DNA from: Shewanella sp. Choline-02u-19
GTDB taxonomy: Bacteria > Pseudomonadota > Gammaproteobacteria > Enterobacterales > Shewanellaceae
NCBI RefSeq assembly: GCF_002836205.1
Contig: NZ_PJBE01000012.1
Location: 186,001 to 250,000 of the forward strand
Direction of reading: 5' to 3'
Length of the DNA stretch: 64,000 nucleotides
The notes beneath the pieces were generated by a model, which worked only from the letters and a program-made list of their open reading frames with translations, searched no databases and was not told where the DNA came from. Shown here one piece after another: positions 50,120 through 57,675 of the stretch (position 1 is the first letter of the stretch; each line of letters begins with the position of its first letter). The translations under genes were made by a program, and so were the position numbers.

Positions 50120-50833
50120 TTATTTATCTTGTTGTTTTAATTTGCGAAAAAGTAGATACAGCATGATGATCCCAAATACAGCAGCCATGCTAAACCATTG
50201 CACGGCGTACCCCTGATGTTTCTGCGCCGATAGCGGAATGGGTTGCCATGGATGAATGCGCGTATCGTTTGGGATATTGTTGGGTTGCAGTACCGCGCGC
50301 GCTAGCGGCTGGTCTATCAATAAGGCCAACTGCTCAATATTTAAGTTTTGAATACGCTTGGGCCAACCGAGTTCAGGCATTAAATCGGAGCTCATCGGGT
50401 TCATCTCTTTTTGGTAGACCCGACCCGTAAGCTGCAGAGGTTTTGTGATTGCTGCGACTTTGGGCAACACCGCACGATCAATGCCGCCTTGTGCAAATCC
50501 TAATTCGACTAATAACCAGGGTTTAGCGGGAGCAATTTCAAATGCTTGGTAAGCCAAATAACCGACTCTGCCATCGACCGTCTGATTATCGAGAAGAAAG
50601 ACCTGTTTCAGAGTTGGTGTGGCTTGAGTGCTAAGTTTGTAGCCTGTTAGATTTTCATTGTTAGCTTGGGCGAGAAGCTGGTCAAAACTGAGCACCGTTG
50701 CGTTTTGACGTGCGCTCAGCGCAGCTTGCCATTGTTGCTTTTGCTCCGCGCGCTCCAACTGCCAGAAACCGAGCTTGACCAAAATAGAAAACACTATCAA
50801 AGTAGAAAGTACAATAAAGCACCAAGCACCCAC
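50120..50833 (-). CDS. SURF1 family cytochrome oxidase assembly protein
   Basis: SURF1 binds heme A and helps its insertion into oxidase subunit I. The protein has a first membrane helix directly followed by KLGFWQLERAEQKQQWQAAL (the GxWQxxRxxxK signature), a periplasmic domain with VDGRVGYLAYQAFEI, and a second helix near the end (VQWFSMAAVFGIIMLYLLFR). I prefer a GTG start at 50833 (237 aa) because it puts the first helix at the N-terminus and avoids the opposite-strand gene. ATG codons at 50908 and 51058 are in frame but would overlap that gene; the start is uncertain. Confidence 0.85.
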   Translation of the reverse strand: MGAWCFIVLSTLIVFSILVKLGFWQLERAEQKQQWQAALSARQNATVLSFDQLLAQANNENLTGYKLSTQATPTLKQVFLLDNQTVDGRVGYLAYQAFEIAPAKPWLLVELGFAQGGIDRAVLPKVAAITKPLQLTGRVYQKEMNPMSSDLMPELGWPKRIQNLNIEQLALLIDQPLARAVLQPNNIPNDTRIHPWQPIPLSAQKHQGYAVQWFSMAAVFGIIMLYLLFRKLKQQDK

Positions 50834-50855
50834 AGCCCCTATATTAGGAAACTTA

Positions 50856-51074
50856 ATGAATACACTATTGGTTTTTAAATTGGTTTTAGTACTGCTACTA
50901 CTGTTCATATTAGTTAATTTAGGCCGTGCCTTGTTTGTGATGGTTAAAGGAGAAAAGAGTGTTCCTATGAGCCAATATTTGGGTCGCCGAGTTGTCTTTT
51001 CCGTGCTGGTGGTCATGTTGCTTTTATTGGCATTAGGGACTGGGATTATCACGCCCAATCCCAGACCTTATTAA
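50856..51074 (+). CDS. DUF2909 twin-transmembrane protein
   Basis: A 72-aa protein with two hydrophobic helices (VFKLVLVLLLLFILVNLG and VFSVLVVMLLLLALGTGI) joined by a basic loop with RALFVMVKGEKSV and LGRRV, the pattern of DUF2909. The ATG at 50856 has AGGAA 5 nt upstream. It lies opposite to the oxidase genes, between coxC and SURF1, which is also where it is found in Pseudomonas. An in-frame ATG at 50775 is less likely because it runs into SURF1 coding sequence. Function unknown, presumably linked to the oxidase. Confidence 0.8.
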   Translation: MNTLLVFKLVLVLLLLFILVNLGRALFVMVKGEKSVPMSQYLGRRVVFSVLVVMLLLLALGTGIITPNPRPY

Positions 51075-51104
51075 GCCGTTATTTTTGTGCTATTTATGTT
51101 TAAA

Positions 51105-51980
51105 TTAGAGTACATAAACAAATATAAATAGGCACAACCAAACTACGTCAACAAAGTGCCAATACCAGCTACCTGCTTGAAAAGCAAAGTGATATTCTGG
51201 TGTAAAATGGCCTTTAAGCACTCTAAAAAACAGTACAATTAGAAACACCGTTCCTAAGGTCACGTGCATACCATGAAAGCCGGTAAGTAAGAAAAAGGTA
51301 TTACCGTAGACGCCAGAATCCAGCGTTAGCCCCATCTCTTGGTAAGCGTGAATGTACTCCTCAGCTTGCAGGAATAAAAAGCCAATCCCCAACAAGATAG
51401 TGAATGCTAGCCAGATAGTGAGTGCTTTGCGTTTATTGCTCTCTAATCCAACGTGAGCAAAATGCAAAGTGACTGATGACGTTAGTAGGATCAATGTGTT
51501 GTATAGCGGTAATCCGGTCCAGCCCATGGCTTCAGTTGTGGTGCCTCCAGGCGTGGTAACCAGTGGCCACACGGCTTCAAATGCTGGCCAAAGCACTTCA
51601 TGGGTCATCGCATTGTTTGATGCGCCGCCCAGCCAAGGTATAGCAATCATTCTGGCGTAGAACAGCGCACCAAAAAAGGCGCCGAAGAACATCACTTCTG
51701 AAAAGATAAACCAACTCATGCCTTGTCTAAATGAGCGATCCATCTGTTTTGAATAAAGACCTGCCATTGATTCTGCAATCACAGTTCTAAACCAGCCAAA
51801 AAGCATAAAAATAATGACCGCGATGCCGGCAAGCAAAATATAACCGCCGTTGCCGCCGCCGTTTTTTAATTCAGAGACATAGCTACCCGCACCAAATGCG
51901 ATGAGGAAGAGTCCAACTGCACCAATAATCGGCCAAGCACTTTGTGCAGGCACATAATAAGGTTCGTGCTTGGTCGTCAT
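51105..51980 (-). CDS. coxC: Cytochrome c oxidase subunit III
   Basis: Subunit III stabilises the catalytic core of the aa3-type oxidase. The 291-aa product has seven membrane helices and the family blocks SWFIFSEVMFFGAFFGALFY, SSVTLHFAHVGLESNKRKAL, TGFHGMHVTLGTVFL and FQAGSWYWHFVDVVWLCLFI. It begins within the stop of a 31-aa upstream ORF (ATGA). Length is normal for bacterial subunit III. Confidence 0.95.
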   Translation of the reverse strand: MTTKHEPYYVPAQSAWPIIGAVGLFLIAFGAGSYVSELKNGGGNGGYILLAGIAVIIFMLFGWFRTVIAESMAGLYSKQMDRSFRQGMSWFIFSEVMFFGAFFGALFYARMIAIPWLGGASNNAMTHEVLWPAFEAVWPLVTTPGGTTTEAMGWTGLPLYNTLILLTSSVTLHFAHVGLESNKRKALTIWLAFTILLGIGFLFLQAEEYIHAYQEMGLTLDSGVYGNTFFLLTGFHGMHVTLGTVFLIVLFFRVLKGHFTPEYHFAFQAGSWYWHFVDVVWLCLFIFVYVL

Positions 51981-52072
51981 GGTGTTGCTCCTTGCTCTAC
52001 ACTATCGACAGCGCCAATTAGCAGCCCGGTGTGCAGTGCTAGCACATTGTTCGGTACATATATTTTGTTCAT
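51977..52072 (-). CDS. Predicted 31-aa small ORF coupled to coxC
   Basis: I do not recognise this peptide. The ATG at 52072 is preceded by AAGGAG at good spacing, and the stop TGA overlaps the coxC ATG (ATGA), so ribosomes would pass straight into coxC. The peptide (MNKIYVPNNVLALHTG and on) has only a weak hydrophobic middle and no membrane helix of full length. Other gammaproteobacteria have a DUF2970 gene here, which this does not resemble. It may be a coupling leader for coxC rather than a functional peptide. Confidence 0.5.
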   Translation of the reverse strand: MNKIYVPNNVLALHTGLLIGAVDSVEQGATP

Positions 52073-52083
52073 CTTGCAGCTCC

Positions 52084-52641
52084 TTACTCTGCAACATTTT
52101 CGACATAGCCTTTGTCGGTGATGTTGTAGAGGGTATAAGAGAGGGTCAAGGTTGAAATGGAGTCCGGTAATTCAGGGTCCACATAAAAGATGAGTGGTAG
52201 ATCTGCGCTAGCGTTTGCGGCTAACACTTGCTGATTGAAACAGAAACATTCAGTTTTATTAAAGTAGGCAGCGCCTAGTCCAGGAGATACTGACGGTATT
52301 GCTTGGCCAACGATGTGTTTCGCTGACAAATTCTTAGCAACAAAGTGGGTTCGTATTAACTCTCCGGGGTGGACCTGCATGGTATTCACTTCAGGTTTGA
52401 ATTCCCAAGGCATATCACTTTGCACTTGGGAAACAAACTCAACAGTGACCGTTCTACTTTTATCTACCGTGATGGGCTTATAAACACTGGCAGTACTTTG
52501 GGTTTTGCCATTAATACCTAAGGTGTCGCACAGCACATCATATAAAGGCACCAAAGCAAAACCAAAGCCAAACATACCGACAGCGCCAAGCAGGAGCATA
52601 CCGATAAGCTTACGATTAGACTTACTCTGTGCCTGATTCAT
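52084..52641 (-). CDS. ctaG: Cytochrome c oxidase assembly protein CtaG (Cox11)
   Basis: CtaG/Cox11 inserts copper into the CuB site of subunit I. The 185-aa product has one N-terminal membrane helix (LIGMLLLGAVGMFGFGFALVP), then VPLYDVLCDTLGINGKT and the copper-binding FNKTECFCFNQQVL (C-x-C), all conserved in Cox11. Length is typical. It is 2 nt after coxA. Confidence 0.95.
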   Translation of the reverse strand: MNQAQSKSNRKLIGMLLLGAVGMFGFGFALVPLYDVLCDTLGINGKTQSTASVYKPITVDKSRTVTVEFVSQVQSDMPWEFKPEVNTMQVHPGELIRTHFVAKNLSAKHIVGQAIPSVSPGLGAAYFNKTECFCFNQQVLAANASADLPLIFYVDPELPDSISTLTLSYTLYNITDKGYVENVAE

Positions 52642-52643
52642 CT

Positions 52644-54248
52644 CTACTTCACCTCAGGTGGTGTGGTAAATGAGTGATATGGTGCCGGACTTGGAATGGT
52701 CCATTCTAAACCTTCGGCTCCTTCCCAAGGCTTGGCAGGGGCTTTCTCACCACCGCGGATACACTTGATCACTACAGCCAAAAAGATAAATTGAGACAAA
52801 CCAAAGGCAAAACCACCAATCGATACAATCTGGTTTACGTCAGCAAATTGAATCGCATAATCGGGGATTCGGCGAGGCATACCTGCTAACCCGAGAAAGT
52901 GCATTGGGAAAAACAGTACATTCACTGAGATAACTGAGCACCAAAAATGCCAGCGTCCTAAAGTTTCGCTGTACATGTTGCCGGTCCACTTAGGCAGCCA
53001 ATAGTACGCTGCTGCCATGATGGAGAATATGGCTCCGGTGACAAGTACATAGTGGAAATGAGCCACCACGAAGTAGGTGTCGTGATACTGAAAATCCGCT
53101 GGGGTAATAGCCAACATCAAGCCTGAAAATCCGCCAATGGTAAAGAGTATGATAAACGCAACTGCGAATAGCATTGGGGTTTCAAAACTGATTGATCCGC
53201 GCCACATAGTCGCAACCCAGTTAAAGACTTTTACCCCCGTAGGTACTGCAATGAGCATAGTGCAATACATGAAGAAAAGCTCGGCAAACACCGGCATCCC
53301 CGTGGTAAACATGTGGTGTGCCCATACCAAAAATGACAGCACGGCGATACTCGCGGTGGCATACACCATCGACGCGTAACCAAATAATGGTTTGCGACTA
53401 AAGGCGGGAACGATGGCAGAGATAATACCGAAAGAGGGTAAGATCATGATGTAAACTTCAGGGTGGCCGAAGAACCAGAAAATATGCTGGAACATCACGG
53501 GATCACCACCACCTGCGGCATCAAAGAATGCAGTACCAAAATACTTATCGGTTAATACCATGGTGACGGTGCCCGCAAGCACCGGCATCACCGCTATCAA
53601 CAAGAATGCGGTTATTAACCAGGTCCAAACAAATAACGGCAGCTTCATCCACGACATGCCGGGGGCGCGCATATTGACGATGGTGACGATAACGTTAATC
53701 GCCCCCATTATCGAACTTATCCCCATGATGTGAATGGCAAAAACGAACAGCGCAGTACTGTCTGGACTATAAGTGGTCGATAGTGGCGCGTAGAAAGTCC
53801 AACCAAAGTTGGGCCCTCCACCTTCCATAAACAATGAGCTCAATAGAATTGTGAAAGCAAAAGGTAAGATCCAAAAGCTCCAGTTATTCATACGAGGCAG
53901 TGCCATGTCAGGTGCACCGATCATCATTGGAATAAGCCAGTTAGCCAAGCCTGTAAAGGCTGGCATAACCGCACCAAATACCATGACTAGGCCGTGCACT
54001 GTGGTCATCTGATTGAAAAAGTTAGGTTCGACTAACTGTAAACCGGGCTGAAATAACTCGGCGCGAATAACCATCGCCATCGCGCCACCCGTAAGGAACA
54101 TAATAAAACTGAACCACAGGTAGAGCGTGCCGATATCTTTATGGTTGGTGGTTAAAATCCAGCGCATGATGCCTTTCGGCGCACCATGATGATGGTCATC
54201 ATGGTGATCGTCCTGAGCTGCTGGTGAGTCTTGTGTGATTGTGCTCAT
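52644..54248 (-). CDS. coxA: Cytochrome c oxidase subunit I
   Basis: The catalytic subunit holding heme a and the heme a3-CuB centre. The 534-aa product has twelve membrane helices and the signature WFFGHPEVYIMILPSFG with the CuB His and cross-linked Tyr, the paired His in the DTYFVVAHFHYVLVTGA block, and the low-spin heme His in TVHGLVMVFG. K- and D-channel residues look present (A1-type). The N-terminus has a His/Asp-rich run (DDHHDDHHHG), unusual but not in a functional region. Upstream neighbour is coxB. Confidence 0.97.
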   Translation of the reverse strand: MSTITQDSPAAQDDHHDDHHHGAPKGIMRWILTTNHKDIGTLYLWFSFIMFLTGGAMAMVIRAELFQPGLQLVEPNFFNQMTTVHGLVMVFGAVMPAFTGLANWLIPMMIGAPDMALPRMNNWSFWILPFAFTILLSSLFMEGGGPNFGWTFYAPLSTTYSPDSTALFVFAIHIMGISSIMGAINVIVTIVNMRAPGMSWMKLPLFVWTWLITAFLLIAVMPVLAGTVTMVLTDKYFGTAFFDAAGGGDPVMFQHIFWFFGHPEVYIMILPSFGIISAIVPAFSRKPLFGYASMVYATASIAVLSFLVWAHHMFTTGMPVFAELFFMYCTMLIAVPTGVKVFNWVATMWRGSISFETPMLFAVAFIILFTIGGFSGLMLAITPADFQYHDTYFVVAHFHYVLVTGAIFSIMAAAYYWLPKWTGNMYSETLGRWHFWCSVISVNVLFFPMHFLGLAGMPRRIPDYAIQFADVNQIVSIGGFAFGLSQFIFLAVVIKCIRGGEKAPAKPWEGAEGLEWTIPSPAPYHSFTTPPEVK

Positions 54249-54257
54249 TTTAATCCC

Positions 54258-55793
54258 TTACTTTCCGTGACCAACAACGTCAGAAGCTTGAACAGCATCA
54301 CCTGAGTTATTACCCCATGCATTGCGCTCATAAGTCACCACAGCTGCAAGCTGTTGTGGTGTCAGTAGCGAGGTAAATGCCTGCATAGCAGTACCCGGTT
54401 TGCCATTGATAACAGTATCGAGATGACCCGTTACTGGGCCGGTAATCACTGCGCTCCCCACTAACGATGGAAAGGCGCCGGGTAAACCCGTTCCTGCCGC
54501 TTGGTGACAAGCAACACAACTGGTCATGTAGACTTTCTCTCCCATGACCATAAGCTCATCCATTGTTAAGTCATCTAAAGCCACAGCTTTAACTTGTTCT
54601 GCCTCAGGTAAGCTGGCAGGTAAAGTGACCGGGATTACGGTGTTGGGATCGCTGGATGCAGCTGGGCTTGAACTCGCGCTAGCAGAGCTCACATCCGCGG
54701 CTTGAACTGTATCGCCTGAGTTATTGCCCCAAGCATTACGCTCAAAAGTCACCACGGCAGCAATTTCAGTTGCAGTCAGCTGTTTAGCAAATGCTTGCAT
54801 AGCAGTACCAGGCTTACCATTGACGACGATATCGACATGGGCGCCGACGGGGCCGGTGGTAATTGGGCTGCCAATAAGAGAAGGGAATACGCCAGGCAGA
54901 CCTGCACCATTGGGTTGATGACATGCAGCACATTGAGCGAGATAGATTTGCTCACCTTGAGCCATGAGTTCGTCCATGGTTAAGGTTTGCGAAAGTGCGG
55001 CCTCTGCTTCAGCTTCAGCATTATTAGCTTGTTGCTGCTGGGCAAGTAACCACTTATCGAAGTCTGCTTCTGAAAGCGCTTCGACAACAATCGGCATAAA
55101 TCCGTGGTCTTTACCGCACAATTCAGCGCATTGACCACGATAAATACCGGGCTTATCAATTCGTGTCCAAGCTTCATTGATAAAACCGGGGTTAGCATCT
55201 TTTTTGACAGCAAAAGCCGGGACCCACCATGAGTGGATAACGTCATCAGATGTCATCAAAAAGCGTACTTTACGATTAATGGGTAATACGAGATGTTTGT
55301 CTACTTCAAGCAAATAGTGTTCACCTTTAGCTTCGGTGCCCTCTATTTGTGCTCTAGGAGTCGACATTAAGCTATAAAACTCAACGTCTTTATCGAAATA
55401 GCTGTAATGCCACTTCCACTGCGAACCTGTTATTTTAATGGTGAGGTCAGCATTACTGGGGTCTTCCATTGCAATCAAGGTTTTGGTTGCGGGAATAGCC
55501 ATGATTATAAGAATAATAAAAGGCACTACAGTCCATAAAATCTCGACTTTAGTACTTTCATGAAAGTTGGCGGCGACTGCGCCTTTTGATTTGCGATGGT
55601 TGATCATGGCATAAATCATTGCGCCAAAAACAACAATGCCAATAGCACAGCAGATATAAAGGATAATCATATGGAGGTTATAAACCTTACCACTGATCTC
55701 CGTCACGCCTTCTGTCATATTAAACGGCATTTCTGATGCAAACAGTGTAGGCGAAAATATTAGCGCCAACACACAGTACAACAATTGCTTCAC
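54258..55793 (-). CDS. coxB: Cytochrome c oxidase subunit II with two fused cytochrome c domains
   Basis: Subunit II takes electrons from cytochrome c into CuA. The 511-aa product has a signal peptide, two membrane helices, the CuA domain with RGQCAELCGKDHGFMPIVVE, and then two tandem cytochrome c domains with heme motifs CAACH (about 288-292) and CVACH (about 426-430) and Met ligands in GTAMQAF. The two c domains are almost copies of each other at protein and DNA level, joined by an Ala/Ser/Pro linker. Most caa3-type subunits II have one c domain, so a duplication is likely. It is the first gene of the oxidase operon. Confidence 0.95.
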   Translation of the reverse strand: MKQLLYCVLALIFSPTLFASEMPFNMTEGVTEISGKVYNLHMIILYICCAIGIVVFGAMIYAMINHRKSKGAVAANFHESTKVEILWTVVPFIILIIMAIPATKTLIAMEDPSNADLTIKITGSQWKWHYSYFDKDVEFYSLMSTPRAQIEGTEAKGEHYLLEVDKHLVLPINRKVRFLMTSDDVIHSWWVPAFAVKKDANPGFINEAWTRIDKPGIYRGQCAELCGKDHGFMPIVVEALSEADFDKWLLAQQQQANNAEAEAEAALSQTLTMDELMAQGEQIYLAQCAACHQPNGAGLPGVFPSLIGSPITTGPVGAHVDIVVNGKPGTAMQAFAKQLTATEIAAVVTFERNAWGNNSGDTVQAADVSSASASSSPAASSDPNTVIPVTLPASLPEAEQVKAVALDDLTMDELMVMGEKVYMTSCVACHQAAGTGLPGAFPSLVGSAVITGPVTGHLDTVINGKPGTAMQAFTSLLTPQQLAAVVTYERNAWGNNSGDAVQASDVVGHGK

Positions 55794-56139
55794 TAGACTT
55801 CTCCTCTGTCAACAAGACAAAGAAGAGTCACACAGTAAGTCTCTGCTCTATGTAAACTCTTCAGTTCCCAAAAAAGCAACGATGACTTCAAAGTGCGCGA
55901 GTGGTTTATCCATCGTGTCGTTATGTTTCGACTATCGATTAGACTTTATATAATTTCAGTATTTTAATACTGGTTAGTGTAACCACACTGGCACCTACGG
56001 CTGAAATATATCAGGCCGATCTCAGTCTTCATATACTCTTTAAGGATCTACAGTCCATACATAAAGACCGACGACTAAATCGCTCGGATATAACAATATA
56101 TCGTTGTTATCAGTACCTACCCTACTTGGTGTTGAAATA

Positions 56140-56153
56140 TTGATCAAGATCAC
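56140..56153. promoter_or_regulatory. FNR/EtrA-like binding site
   Basis: TTGATCAAGATCAC matches the FNR box TTGAT-N4-ATCAA at nine of ten defined positions. It lies about 350 nt before coxB, far for direct control, and 40 nt from the sulA terminator. Confidence 0.35.
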
Positions 56154-56186
56154 TTTTTGATTCATTTGCTTAGCAGCAGTAATAAA

Positions 56187-56209
56187 AAAGCTCCCGTTAA
56201 GGGAGCTTT
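56187..56209 (-). terminator. Terminator of the lexA-sulA operon
   Basis: AAAGCTCCC, loop GTTAA, GGGAGCTTT: a 9-bp stem. On the minus strand it is followed by a T run, so it ends the sulA transcript. Confidence 0.85.
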
Positions 56210-56244
56210 GCTTTAGAGACTAGATTTGTAATAGAAAGAATTGC

Positions 56245-56757
56245 TTAATGGACTGCTGCGAACAGTGAACCTTGTTTAAACCGCTCGTCCTGTGTATTTA
56301 TTGTGCTGTCAGGTAAGTGAGCATTCGCATTTTCAATAATGATACCCACCGCTTGAGCACTCTTTGCGACTAACTGCAGTCGTCTACTGTCTCGTGCATC
56401 GACTTCATTCGTCCAGGTTATTACCGCGCTTGATGTGCCACTCGTGAGCGCTTTTTCCATAGCCCAAAGTGTTTCGAATTCATCTTTTGCGTGTACCAGT
56501 AGGATTCTATCCATGCGGACGCCAGCAGAAGCGAGCATCTGTTTGTAACCGATATTAGGTGGGCTAATTAATACAATCCAGCGACCTTGTTGGCTCAGTT
56601 GAGCAAGTTGGCCACTAATCTGTTTTAATTCAGTGCGCCCCTGAGTGTGAGATACCATAGTTTCGATATCTGTATTTACCTTTTTAGACATAGCTTGAGC
56701 AGGTATATCTTGCCAAAGGCCAGGGTGACGCGGGCTTACACCTAATAATTTGTTCAT
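56245..56757 (-). CDS. sulA: SOS cell division inhibitor SulA-like protein
   Basis: SulA blocks FtsZ assembly when DNA is damaged. The 170-aa product has the RecA-like SulA fold: GRWIVLISPPNIGYKQMLAS, RMDRILLVHAKDEFETLWAM and SSAVITWTNEVDARDSRRLQ. The ATG at 56757 overlaps the lexA stop (ATGA); a TTG two codons upstream is also in frame. A lexA-sulA operon under LexA control is known from Pseudomonas and Shewanella-type genomes. Conservation is weak compared with enterobacterial SulA, so function rests on fold and operon. Confidence 0.85.
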   Translation of the reverse strand: MNKLLGVSPRHPGLWQDIPAQAMSKKVNTDIETMVSHTQGRTELKQISGQLAQLSQQGRWIVLISPPNIGYKQMLASAGVRMDRILLVHAKDEFETLWAMEKALTSGTSSAVITWTNEVDARDSRRLQLVAKSAQAVGIIIENANAHLPDSTINTQDERFKQGSLFAAVH

Positions 56758-57374
56758 TGCCAATCTCCATTACGGATCACGCCAACGGCTAAACCTTCAA
56801 TACTTAAGCTTTGGTTTGCCAGATCAACTTCTATCGGTGAATAATCTTCATTCTCAGCATGTAAATAAACTTTATTGCCTTTCTTTTCAAAGCGTTTAAC
56901 CGTGACTTCATCTTCTACTCGTGCCACCACAACTTGACCGTTGCTTGCATGTTGGATCTTATGCACTGCAAGCAAATCGCCTTCAAGTATGCCGATGTTT
57001 TTCATGCTGTCACCGCGTACTTTAAGCAGGAAGTCGGCTGACGGGCGGAACATGGTAGGATCAATTTTATAATGTTGCTCTACATGTTCTTGAGCCAGAA
57101 TAGGTTCACCTGCGGCCACTTGACCAATAAGCGGTAAACCAAGGTCGGCATCTTCGGTATCATCTTGAATTAACTTAATTCCTCGAGAGGTACCTGGCAT
57201 GATCTCAATACAGCCTTTCTTCGCTAAAGCTTTTAAGTGCTCCTCGGCTGCATTGGCAGATTTAAAGCCTAAACGTTTGGCTATTTCAGCACGGGTGGGT
57301 GGCATACCTGTGTCTGTAATATTGCGTTTAATTAGCTCTAAAATTTCAGCTTGACGTGGTGTAAGTGGTCTCAT
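56754..57374 (-). CDS. lexA: SOS regulator LexA
   Basis: LexA represses the SOS genes until RecA filaments trigger its self-cleavage. The 206-aa product has the winged-helix DNA-binding domain (PPTRAEIAKRLGFKSANAAE), the cleavage site Ala88-Gly89 in QVAAGEP, and the Ser123/Lys160 catalytic pair (GDSM, TVKRF). Length is standard. Two SOS boxes stand directly upstream, so it represses itself and sulA. Confidence 0.97.
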   Translation of the reverse strand: MRPLTPRQAEILELIKRNITDTGMPPTRAEIAKRLGFKSANAAEEHLKALAKKGCIEIMPGTSRGIKLIQDDTEDADLGLPLIGQVAAGEPILAQEHVEQHYKIDPTMFRPSADFLLKVRGDSMKNIGILEGDLLAVHKIQHASNGQVVVARVEDEVTVKRFEKKGNKVYLHAENEDYSPIEVDLANQSLSIEGLAVGVIRNGDWQ

Positions 57375-57382
57375 TATTAAGC

Positions 57383-57398
57383 CTGTCTTTCCATACAG
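57383..57398. promoter_or_regulatory. LexA binding site (SOS box 1)
   Basis: CTGTCTTTCCATACAG fits CTG-N10-CAG and lies 9 nt upstream of the lexA start. Confidence 0.8.
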
Positions 57399-57401
57399 TA
57401 A

Positions 57402-57417
57402 CTGTCAGTATATACAG
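57402..57417. promoter_or_regulatory. LexA binding site (SOS box 2)
   Basis: CTGTCAGTATATACAG fits CTG-N10-CAG with the AT-rich core of strong SOS boxes. It is 3 nt from box 1; two tandem boxes are the usual lexA arrangement. Confidence 0.9.
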
Positions 57418-57490
57418 TATTTCTGTTCGCGCAAGTATTAACCAAATTTATGTTAAAGTTGAATTTATTAGCACTAGGGTGGGGCTGAGA

Positions 57491-57533
57491 GATTAAGGAG
57501 GGATGAACGAGATTTAATCCTGATAGGCAGGAT
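57491..57533 (+). other. Two mutually exclusive short hairpins between lexA and plsB
   Basis: GATTAA (57491-57496) can pair with TTAATC (57514-57519), and ATCCTG (57517-57522) with CAGGAT (57528-57533). The two stems share bases, so only one can form. The nearby extended -10 for plsB lies further downstream, so this may not be in the plsB leader at all. Confidence 0.3.
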
Positions 57534-57629
57534 ATACATAGACTTATGATGGCTTAAGTCATTGTTCTATAAATACGCAAATGTTTCCGAGTGCCATTAT
57601 AAAGCAATTGCGCAAACGCTCCGAAATTC

Positions 57630-57638
57630 TGGTATTCT
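57630..57638 (+). promoter_or_regulatory. Extended -10 element upstream of plsB
   Basis: TGGTATTCT matches the extended -10 pattern and lies 37 nt before the plsB ATG. Confidence 0.4.
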
Positions 57639-57675
57639 ACGGGGTTATTAGAAGCGACTATACTGCAAGCGAATC

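Larger units (their letters stand above)
55794..56244. other. Upstream region of the oxidase operon
   Basis: 451 nt between coxB and sulA, both on the minus strand. No gene seen. It contains the sulA terminator (56187-56209) and an FNR-like box (56140-56153); the coxB promoter must lie between about 55800 and 56150 but I cannot fix it. Confidence 0.5.

Noticed and set aside
57495..57514. Possible four-codon leader peptide (ATG at 57503) after AAGGAGGG
   Set aside because: The ribosome site directly abuts the ATG, so spacing is too short for initiation.
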